Assembly: GCA_964019135.1 (NCBI GenBank)
Contig: OZ025256.1
Span: 21,459,911-21,523,910, forward strand
Length of the DNA: 64,000 bases
Reading direction: 5' to 3'
Origin: Arenicola marina
Lineage: Eukaryota; Annelida; Polychaeta; Arenicolidae
The position numbers were made by a program, and so were the translations under genes. Under the pieces are notes generated by a model, which searched no databases, was not told where the DNA came from, and worked only from the letters and a program-made list of their open reading frames with translations. Shown here one piece after another: positions 22,408 to 34,400 of the stretch. Positions within the stretch are counted from its first letter, which is position 1. Each line of letters starts with the position of its first letter.

Positions 22408-25400
22408 ATGACACAATCAATTATAGTGCAAGGTAAATCTTATTTATTTGGTTGTTACTATCGACGCCTTTGCAGTTAATCATCATAACGCCACCGTTTT
22501 CATTAAGCTTACCTCTCATATCACACATCTACAGATATAACTTAGATGTATATATATGAGATATGGCTTCTAACTTATTCATATAGATCCACCACAGTAG
22601 TCCAGAAAACTTGTGTTTAACTTGGCGCAAGTGACCCCAGGCTAGTCTCGTTACGTGCCAGTTTTAGCAGGCGTCCAGTCGTACCTCCCTCCCTGTTCTC
22701 GGCAACAACGCCACAAGGTTAGGGGTACCCCCAGGCAAGCCTGCTCAGAAGCTGGCGCCAAGTGTTTAACATGACATGTGTGTGGATCATGTAACAAGCC
22801 AAATATATATGGATATTGGATTGATATATACTGCCCATACCAGGATACAGATAATTACCCAGATATTATTTTACAAATTTTGATCACCTGTGCATTATTT
22901 ATTTAGAGTTTTAGACAATACATTAAGCTTGTTATCTATATACAGAAAATAATATAAAAATTACTTTACACTTTTACTTTTACACTGGTTTTCATCCTAT
23001 GCAAAAATTTAGATGTATATGACTTGTTTGTTAATTGACTTCAAATGATGAGAATTTCTTTACATATATATAGTTGGCCAGTGTGGAAATCAAATTGGCT
23101 GTCGATTTTGGGATCTGGCTCTTCGTGAACATGCTAGTGTGAATAAGGTATTTTGATGCTCACAATAAATGTTATTGACTTACTTGTAAACTTTTGCCAT
23201 AAATGCAAATATAAATTACTTTGCCTAACATCAAGTTTAATTTGAAGCATTATATTGATATTGTTGGATAGAGCATATAAGATTTATTCTTCTGGCAGGC
23301 TTTTGTTATTTTTCAGTATATGTCCATTTATAATTAACAAGCTTGGGTATATCAATATTTTTAAATCTATTATTCAGTGTGTCAGTTTGCTTATTGCTAT
23401 AATATATATATTAATAATATACTATACCTGTTAAAATTGACAAATAATGTATATTCTTTTTTCATTATCCAGCAAGGCATCTATGATGAGTCAATGAGCA
23501 GTTTCTTTAGAAATGTTGACAGCAGATATGATGATCCTGTTGATATACCTCTAGGGAATTCTAAAGGGAAAATCAGATCTTTAAAAGCAAGGGTGAGTTT
23601 AACATAAATTGTTATATCTTATTACAATCCAATGTTATGAATTTTATTCCTTAGCCAAGTTTAAATACTGTGCAAAAAGTGGTTGGAGGGAGGAAAGTGT
23701 TCATCCATAAATTTTACTACATTGCATGGCTCATGACCATTGTGCTTTGCATGTATCTTTATATGTATAGTTCATGGTTAACCAGCACCAGCATATTGAT
23801 GGCATGTACTGAAACAATTTGCAATACGAAAAATAAAAGTAAAACAGGAAACTTGTACATTGAAAGATATTATATAGCTAAAAATGTAGATGCAAGATGG
23901 TTTTATGAGTGAGTGGTTAATTGAACCTGATACACAAATGAGTAACAATTTCAACTTTTTATTTCCCTGTAGGCTGTTTTGGTGGATATGGAAGAAGGAG
24001 TTCTCAGTGAAATGCTCAAGGGTCCGCTTCGGGATGTGTTTGATCACAGGCAGTTCATAACAGATGTGTCCGGATCTGGGAATAACTGGTAATGGCCACA
24101 TGTCGATTTTCCAAGGATAATGAAGTCTTACCATGCTGGGAGTAGTACAGAGGGTCCAAACGACCCATTGGGCTTACGTTGTTTTAAATCCAAGTACCTT
24201 TATATTCCAATTTGTGTTACTTAACTTTGTGCCGGTGAAACTGAACAATAATCAGTGCAACGTTAATAATTATATAACAGAAATTCCCGTTTGGCCAATT
24301 TGCCGAATTGCAGCTAAAATAATATAGCAAACAATGAAATAAATGTTTGTGGTCTAATATTTGCTTTAATTTTATTTTTCAGGGCGTGTGGTCACAAGAT
24401 CTATGGTCCTCAGCACAGAGAACAACTCTCGGAAATGATACGTCGCTCTGCAGAATTCTGTGACTGCTTACAGTGTTTTTTTGTCATCCATTCCATGGGA
24501 GGTGGTGAGTGTGGCTTCCTGTGCAGCTTCTGTTTACATGTATTATGTTGTTGATATTTTCTATGAAAGGATATTATTGCAGAACTTTTTACCACAAAGA
24601 TTTCATCACCCCAGTCAACGCTCTCATTTCCAAATAAACACTTTTCAGTGTCCGATATCGTTAACTCCCGGGGCTTCGCCGTATATCAGGACAAGTTTCT
24701 GTTTATGCTCCACGAAACATGCTAAATGCTCTCAATCTTAACACGGATTCTAGATGGGGCCTAAAATAAGCTTAGGGACCCATTGAACATTATATATACC
24801 TGGGTCGCTTGCTCACAATTTTATGTCGGGCCTTGTCTACATGCGTTTTGTAGTCTGCGTTTGCTGTCGGATTTTAGTTGTTGGTCTGTCAGTAGATGTT
24901 ATGTCATTTGTTTGAAAGATGCGCACATGTACCGGTATACACACTTGCTTCTTGGAAGGTGTATATATATGTAAATACTCCAGTGGATTCTTCATTAAAT
25001 AATTTCATTTATTTCATCATCCCTTGTCCACGTACACATGGAAATCTTTGATTTCGAAGCTCTGGTTTAAAACTATGCAATATCACAGATCATTATTACT
25101 ACCATTTACTTTCATGTATTTATATAGGGTTACATTAAAGCCCGTGTCTTCACACGCATGCTGCAAATAATACAGGACTAAAACAAATCATTATTGCGCT
25201 AGCTTCCACATCTACCCTAGCTAATTGAGCTATTACCCCTTCTAAATTAGATAAATGAGTATACATATAGTCATGCGACTTAAATAAGTTGCTTCGCATA
25301 AAGACAAGCTTTAATCTGCAATGGCAAATGCAGGTTGGCGCTATATATATAAGCCTTTTCTACCTCCAGATCAATGTTATGAACACATGTGGTTTAATAC

Positions 25401-28400
25401 TTGAATATATATAGCATTATGTGTACCGGTAGTCTTAAAAAACAGAATGCTTAAATGACGCTATGACTTTCCGACTAAAAGCTGACCTGTTTAACACTCA
25501 TAATCTCCTAAATTAATTGCATCACAATTTCATTTGAAAGCATGAAAAGTCAGGTTCAGTCAGGTATAATCGTTAGGAAACACAAGGATATCGGTACTTT
25601 ACATAAAACTCTAATGCTATATACAAGTATACACAGACTTCTTCAAAATTTGCGAACAGATTCAGTGATACATTTTTGTCCAGATGAATATATAAATTAT
25701 AGAATTTAAATACAAATAAATTCTTTAAAATTTGTATAAAAATACGTAGATCTCTTGAACTAGACGCCACCTTGAAAAAACGGTGGACAGCCACCCACAA
25801 TAAACTTCAGAAAATAGTTTACAATGTTCCACACCGTTGAACAACCTGGGTGCACAAGCCTTACAGATACTTTTCAGATATAATATATATATAATATAAT
25901 GATATTAAATATAAGATTTCATCGTTTCGCATGAAGTAGTAAATACTTATACCTATTACTTCAACCTTTGTTAAAAAAAAATGTCCTCTACTTGCTGAAC
26001 TTATACTTATACACTCGAACCTGGGCAAAATTCGCCCCTCGCACCAGCACGACGAGCTTACTGTTGAAATCCGACATGGCCACGTTCAGCGGAGACCCGC
26101 TATTATCGAACTCCTCCCGTCCGATCGCCATGGCAACGCCTAGGAACTCCCCCTTGCGTGAGAACACTTGAACTCGTCTGTTGCCGTAGTCAGCCACCAC
26201 AATGTTATCGGAGGAATCCACGCATACCCCGCGTGGAGTCCTCAACTCTCCGGGCTTCTTGCCGCGTTTGCCAAACTGGACCTTACATTTACCGAACGTG
26301 TCGAAGATCTTGACGCAGTCGTTGTCGTGGTCCGAGACGACGATGAGGTCCTTGCCGGTCACGGCCACGTGGTACGGGTACCGTAGGTTCTTGAAGTCCT
26401 TGCCCTTGCCGAGGAATTTCTGCAGCAGCTTGCCGTCTTGTCCGGCGAGGGTGTAGACCAAGTTGGTCTCCGTGGAGCTGACGACGACTTGACCGCTGGA
26501 CTTGACGGCGATTCCGTGCGGCTTCTCGTAGGTGAAGAAGTTCCCGAATGAGGAGAGTCTCTGGCCCCGTAAGTTGTAGCAGATGACCATCGACTCCCGA
26601 GCGTCTGAGTTGGCAACGTAGAGGTGGCCAGTCTTGTTCACCGCGACGTCGTGAATGTGCCCCTGGCATGTGAACATGGTCTTCAGAGTTCCGTTCTGCT
26701 CGAACACGAATACTCTGTTTTGCCTCTCATCGCTCACCACGATGTACCCTTCGGGAGAGACGGCCAGCCCCACCGGGGTTGTGAAATCCGTCAAATCAGT
26801 GCCATAGCGACCGAAAGAGATATCCGCTCCGTGGCGTTTCGTCTCCATGGGGATCGGATAGGCGCTTCCGGATATCACCAGGCGGCGCTGAAGTGACGGT
26901 CGTGGCGGCGGATCGGGACGCGCGCTATTGGCAACAACCCTGGGGGAGTTATGACCACGTGGGCTGTTCCGTATCGTCGCTTGGCTACCTGGACTCACGT
27001 TCGTTTGGTTGGGTTGACCATTCCGCGGATGACCCGGGGAACTAGGCGTTGGTGATTCCGCTCTCATCTGCCTGGGCGGCTTGGGTGGTGCTGCGCGTGC
27101 CGGCGGCGCCGGGCGGGACGGCTGTGTGGGTGTCAGACGCTGACCTCGACCTAGAGTCCTGCCGCCTTGATCCTGGCTGGGAAGCGGCGGCCTGGTCGGC
27201 GGCCTTGACGCCTCTTCCTGCGCGGCATCCAGCTTCAGATCCTCCAGGGACAGCGTGGGATATAACTTCCGGTACACGTAATCGGGAGGCAGCGTTCCAT
27301 TGCAAATGGCGTCCTGCAGGTTAATCACCAGATGGTTGTCCGGAAGTGCCTCGGCGCCGCTCTTCGGGTAGTCTACGTCGGCCCGACAAAGAGGGCAAGG
27401 AAACTTTCCTAGGGACTCGTAGGCCCTGCTGAAGATGTAGTCCGAGAGGCACTGCAGGCAAAACGTGTGGAGACAGGGCAATGCCTTGGGGCGCGCGTAC
27501 GTGCCGTGGCAGATCCGACACGTCAAACAGTCGTTTTTTATCTTTTCTATGACGTTGGCGGCCGGGTCACCAGACACGTCCACGCTAGATGGGCTGTCAG
27601 GGTCGGCAGTCTCGGCGGGAGGGGCACTGGCCATATCGTCCACTTAGAGTTGAAATCCAGGTCGATTAACTGCAGCGTTCAATCCTGTGTGCGGCCCTGG
27701 TGACGAAGTAAAAGGAGACACATGTAACATTTGTAAGACGTGTGTGGTCAATGATATTTTGTCATTCACTGTAGCTGACTTCCAAGATCTATATAATTAC
27801 CAGCGGTACTTGGGAGAAGGATGGATGGGAAAGAATTGGGATTGGAGACACCTTTTTGTATTGAAGTATGTCTCATATAAAATAGCAATGCTACAGAGGT
27901 TCTTCATCCAGGATTGCTAAGAATTGAAACCTACTGAAGTATTGGATATCCATTATTATTTGCAGTGACTTGGAACCAGTATATGAGATTTATTTACGCT
28001 GCTTTTGAGAGAAAATAATGATATAACCACCACTTAAAAAATTAACATGAACCAGAAATAAATTAGTTACTAGAGACATAGTAAAGGCTATAAATGCTAC
28101 AAATACTTATTTGATTAATTTAGGTTTAATTTAAGTGATCATATAGGAAGGATACCATATTTCACATATGTTTTCAGACACCCTTTTAAAGCCAGGAAAG
28201 TTATGAATTTAATGTAATGCAAGTTTTCAGATACCCAACACAGGTATTTTTTCACACATATATATGTTTTTAGACACTGTAAAACCTAAGAAACAATGCC
28301 TTGATTGTTCCGCAATGCTAGGTATCCTTATTGCTCCTCAGTGCTTGTGATTGCAGAGATGGGAGAGTGGTAGGTTACCTTATTTGGGGTAGCCACACAT

Positions 28401-31400
28401 GACCATTACAAGCATAGAGCTTCTAATGGTCATAATAGGCTATCTTTGAGGATGTTCTTGATGTGGTCTGCAGTCATTGTTTAAAGTTTCCAAGGGGGGG
28501 GGGGTGCACCCCTGTATGTATATGCTGTAGTTGTTGATGTTAGCACTAATGTCTAATCCCTTTAACAAACAACATCTTGGCCCACCCCTTAGGCCTAGTA
28601 CTTACACAGCCACCTTGACAGGGTGCTTTGATCATTCATAAAATTATTTTTAGGGATGACTTTTTGGGGGGATTCTACGAGTTGGAGGTTCTTGGATACG
28701 GATCAAAACTCCTGTGGATCAGAATATGTTAACTGTTGAAATGAAAGTTGCATCTCAGCGTTCAGCCAGGGCATTATTCGGCGGCGATGTCTGGTTAGGC
28801 CTACTCGCCAACTATAGTATACAGCTTGTCAGGCAGTAGCGGATCACTTTTGTCCAAGGAGTGATTGAGAATGTTTTCTGGGGAGCTGGTGCATCACCTT
28901 AGGCTCATTCTTTTCAGAAATGTAGGCTCTTTTCATGTGTAGCGAATTCATCATTCTCCGGCAACAACCTGTCTAAAAATGGTCAATGTTGTAGGGTACT
29001 GTATTAGGCAGTAACGGATCACTTTAGGCAGTAGCGGATCACGCCATCTTGCAGCCTGTTTTGACAGTAAACAGGTATCATAATACATTGACTGTCTCAA
29101 AAATAGGAAATCAGGTGGTCGACGATTTAATATGGCACATAGTTTATAGTTTGGTAAAAAATTCATAGCTTATTTTGATATTTTCGGAGCCGTACCGCTA
29201 CTTATATGGGACCAATGATTCATGCCATCTGGCGGCCAAGCTTGCCGGTAAAGCTTGGCGGCAAAGGCGTGCGTCACTGATCCGCTACTGCTGAGAAAGC
29301 AGCAAACGCAATTTGGATGACAACAGCAATTCTGATTTATGGAGGGATCTGATTATTTTTATGAAGGTTCATGGTATATACCTGTATACAGCTATGAAAA
29401 AATTACCTCAGTTGTGTACAGATGTATTCACTTTGGCAAGAATGGCCTGTTGAAATGGAAGTTGCTGTGTTGTACGAGAACTTGCGGAGCAAAGAGCTCG
29501 CTACCGGTAGTGCATTTGAGGTAAAAATTAATGAAAACATTGGTAGAACCTCGCGTTTTTGGACTTATTTCAAGTCAGTGGGTAATTATCTTTGAAATAA
29601 GTTCTAATTTATTACATTTAGTGGCTTTTAATAGAAACGATTCAACATGAACAGCGAAGTGATCCGCTACTTCCTGTGATACGTTACTGCCCGACAAGGC
29701 AGCTGTACTACCTGTAGTGTAGTATGGACATAGCGTCAGTGACCGGGGTGGGGGTATGGGGACCCTGCAGTGTACAGATGTATACAAAACAGTGTCAGTA
29801 GCTTCAAACTTGTGGGCTTGTTGCAGAGAACAAGTAGTAAAATGATATGTGATGGAACTAACAAAACACGTGTTTTTATACGTTGTGGGGCCCCTACACC
29901 CCCACTCCCCAAACCACCGCACCAGTGTGGTCAGTGAACCGTGAAAAACAAAACATTTACTTTTAAAAGAGTTACATGCGTTTAATCGTGGTTTGCCAAT
30001 ATTTCATAATGCTCACCTTTGGCGCATGTTTGACGTATCACTATCAGTGATTAAATGTGGCTACTTCGTGTTTAATCAATCGTTTTCCACACTCTTTCTC
30101 CAGTCTCCAGAATCTGGACGCGCTCGTCACATGAAAAGTTAGCGTGGGTTCGCCGGTTTGTTGACATCCGGAAGTAGCTGTTGGGGCTGTTCCAAGGGTG
30201 TCCAGTCTCCCTCTGTTACTCACACACAAATTGAACGGTCCAAGTTTTGAAAATGTCTCTATCCAGCTGTGTACAATTTATAGACCCAGGAAATATCATG
30301 TTATGCAAATGATAATGGTTTCTAGTTGCATATTGTGAAATGTTTGTTATTAGGTAAGTAAGAGAAAGTGGGGCACGTGGGGTCAATGTTTGTCAAATAG
30401 AACGGCGAACGTGGAGCGCCACCTACTGACCCGGTGGCTGTCCAAAGTGAGTGCGTTATGACAATGTCAGCGGACCACCTGAATCCGTAAAGTCAATGAT
30501 ATGCCCAGGTGTGTGTGGGGGGTGGGGCGGGGGGGTGCATCCCATATACTATTAGGTTAATAAATATGTGCCACCTTTTTTTCAAACTTGAAGCTCGATC
30601 TTGACTGCCACATCTTGACTACCATGACCTCTATGACATTAGTTCTGTGGCTGTAGGATGAGCAAACATCTTTTTTGCCTGTCCTGTAGTTAAGGACTAC
30701 TTAATACAATTCTGTCCACGCACATCGTTGGCAAAATAATTTTATTTTGATAACACAATTCAATGTGATGCAGCAAATTTAAATTTTTAGACAATCTTCT
30801 TGATAGTAAAAATATTAATAAGCAACAATCTTGTGATTGATTTGATTACACAATCCAATGTGATGCCGCAAATTTAAAGTTTTGGACAGTCTTCTTGATA
30901 TTAAAAATATTAATAAACAACAATCTTGTGATCCACTGAGTATTGTATATATAAATTCCAGTCACGTTAAATAAATGTAAGAACGTTTGCTGTCCTCCCA
31001 CATGCATTAGGCATAACTAGCTTAATAGTTCATCCAACTTCGGTGCGTTTCCACAACCCTGTAAGTCTTATTTAAAGGATAACACAGACTTGTGAATTCA
31101 GATCTTTGCTGGTGATATTATAACCATCCTTCGTGTACATAAGAAGGTCCGGTGCCGCCATGGCATTTTGCTTTTGGTCCTCAGATTGTCCGTCTTGGTT
31201 TGGCCCCTCTTTAGCCGATTGTTTCTTACCCCTGGTCGTCTCTCGCTGAAGAGGGGTGAAACCTGCGATTGCCGGAGCCGCCGACTCCGCCTGGGATACT
31301 CTAGAGCCGTATTGATACACGCGAACCTCCGCTATATTCACCCCCTCGATACCCTTTAGCAGTACGACCAAGTGGCCGTACGTTGTCAGGGCAACATCCT

Positions 31401-34400
31401 GCGGTCTGACGTCATGTCCGTCTCTGTGCGTGGCGGTGATGACATTAGAGATGAAACGCCCTTGGGAGTCAAACATCTGCACTCGGTGGTTATCGCGATC
31501 GGCGACGAAGATGTTGCCGAAACGATCGACGCAAATCCCCATTGGATGCATAAAGCGTCCGTCTTGCGTTCCCATTTGACCAATCATGAGTCGCGGTTTG
31601 CCGCTGACGTCAAAGACTTTCACCATGTGATTGCCGTAGTCGGATACGATGAAGTCGCCGTTGGGAGCCGCTGCGGCGAAATACGGGCTCTTAAAATGGC
31701 GTCTTCCCCGGCTGCCTTTCTTGCCAAACTGCTTTAACATTTGTAGTTCCGAGTCGAAGACGTATACGCAATGTTTCCCGATGTCTGTGACCACTATATG
31801 ATTTGAGGCGGTGATTGCTATGCCATGGGGTTGGGAGTCCGCGCCAGCCTTAGTTTTCACAGAGCAAATGCCGGTCTCTCTCCCCGCCAATGACTCGAGC
31901 ACTCCAACCTGTACCTCCTGTGGTGTGAAGTCTTTTCTCATGGCTACAGCAATGTAACCTTCAGAGGTGATGTCAATGCAGCGACTGGGAAGTCTGTTTT
32001 CCTCTGACCCGTAAAACGGCTGTTGCGACAAAGTCTTTTCATATTTACCGGCCAGTGTAAAAACAGTAATCGTGCCGTTATCGTTGGACACAAGGATGTC
32101 ATCTGCTTTCGTCACGCACACCGATATCGGGTTAAATAACTCTTTACCGTGACTGCCCAACTTTGTCAAAAGCCTTGCGTTGATTCCGGGATTCTGTTTC
32201 TTCCCAAGTAAACTTTGATATGCATCCATGATGGAGCCGACATTAATAACCATATGATCTTTGGTCAGTTCGTTCCTCTTATGTGCTTTGGCGCATTCGT
32301 CACAGAGGAAACTCTCACACTTGATGCAGCAATACGTTGCTGGGATGGCATCGCCGCTTTCTCCACATAGATCGCAGTCCTGAAGTGCCTGCGTGTTGAT
32401 GATCGAAATCAAGTTCTGCAGGAGATTGTTGTCTGGCAGACCACTGACTCCCCGTTTTTTGGGCAAATCACAGACTTGTGTGCACAGTGGGCAGAAGAGC
32501 CCGATGGTACCGTCCTGACCCTTCTTACCGTGTTTGTCGACGTGAGTCACGAGGCACGCCTTGCAGAACGTGTGCAAACACGGCAGTGTCTTGGGCCGGT
32601 TGAACGGCTTTTTACAGATCTTGCATGTCAGGAAGTCTGATTGGATTTCGTTGGCCGCATGGGCAGACATTTTACCCGTTGGTTTTCACTCTGGATCGCT
32701 GCCATATGCGGTGTTTCTAGATCATGGATCGGTTGCCGTATGCCTTGGGTGCTCCAGATGTCACAAAGGTGGTTGGAATGCCTGCAGAGGAAAAATGGAA
32801 CAGTTATGAAGTTGAGCGCTTTTATATATTTTGTCGAAGAAGTGCGCCTCCGTTATAGGGGAAGGACGCCACATTCAGCACGAGCAATGTCAGCTTGAAG
32901 AAATTTTGACCCCAGGGGATCGGGGTAGGGACTATTACATTGGCTTATGATTCACCATCATTTCAACGCCCTGGTATATAATATACATGTTTAAACTTTA
33001 GGAAAATTTGATACACGAAGTCCAATATGCATTTTATGTTTTAACTCGAATGCTAGTCATATGCAAGACGCCTACGTTAAAAAAGAAAAATGCATTTGAT
33101 AACATTGGATGTTTGTACAGCCCATTTGACAAAATTAGATGTTTGTACAGCCCATTTGATAACATTAGATGTTTGTACAGCCCATTTGATAACATTAGAT
33201 GTCTGTACAGCCCATTTGATAACATTAGATGTTTGTACAGCCCATTTGATAACATTAGATGTTTGTACAGCCCATTTGATAACATTAGATGTTTGTACAG
33301 CCCATTTGATAACATTAGATGTTTGTACAGCAGATTGCCCACACAGGAAATAATCGACGTATAGACGTAGTCCATGAGCCATATTGGGGATTGAAATGAT
33401 TGACTAAAACCACTCGTATTCTTAATTAGACACTGTAATGCGTGAATGATCTGTGAGACATTGGACATGCCACACGCCCACCATTGGTATCCATGCTGTG
33501 AATCATCATTCGGTACGAGATTGTACATGTAGTTAGAAAAAACGATTGACAAAGACTCTCGCCATAATGCGCTTCATTGAAAACGTGTGCCACTCTTATT
33601 TTAAATAAATGTTGAACTGTGTGGATGATGGGCAAGATACTGGATAGGACGGAGTCGGTTGTCAACAATAACTTTATTATAATACACGTCCATCATTGCA
33701 ATTGGTATTAATATAAACCACAGGGATCATCAGGTGGTTGGAAATGCCTGCAGAGGAAAAATGGAACAGTTATGAAGTTGAGCGCTTTTATATATTTTGT
33801 CGAAGAAGTGCGCCTCCGTTATAGGGGAAGGACGCCACATTCAGCACGAGCAATGTCAGCTTGAAGAAATTTTGACCCCAGGGGATCGGGGTAGGGACTA
33901 TTACATTGGCTTATGATTCACCATCATTTCAACGCCCTGGTATATAATATACATGTTTAAACTTTAGGAAAATTTGATACACGAAGTCCAATATGCATTT
34001 TATGTTTTAACTCGAATGCTAGTCATATGCAAGACGCCTACGTTAAAAAAGAAAAATGCATTTGATAACATTGGATGTTTGTACAGCCCATTTGACAAAA
34101 TTAGATGTTTGTACAGCCCATTTGATAACATTAGATGTTTGTACAGCCCATTTGATAACATTAGATGTCTGTACAGCCCATTTGATAACATTAGATGTTT
34201 GTACAGCCCATTTGATAACATTAGATGTTTGTACAGCCCATTTGATAACATTAGATGTTTGTACAGCCCATTTGATAACATTAGATGTTTGTACAGCAGA
34301 TTGCCCACACAGGAAATAATCGACGTATAGACGTAGTCCATGAGCCATATTGGGGATTGAAATGATTGACTAAAACCACTCGTATTCTTAATTAGACACT

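Noticed and set aside
22227-22436. Small open frame upstream of TUBE1 as a separate gene
   Set aside because: It overlaps the TUBE1 start out of frame and has no homology. At most it is an upstream ORF if the transcript starts earlier.
26289-26669. Open frame of 126 codons in another frame of the first RING-NHL gene
   Set aside because: Arg/Gly-rich shadow caused by GC-rich codons of the real NHL repeats.
25988-32670. Recent processed retrogenes as the origin of the nested RING-NHL genes
   Set aside because: Both are intronless, but neither has a poly(A) tract at its 3' end or flanking target duplications, and they differ strongly from each other. An old origin by retroposition is still possible.
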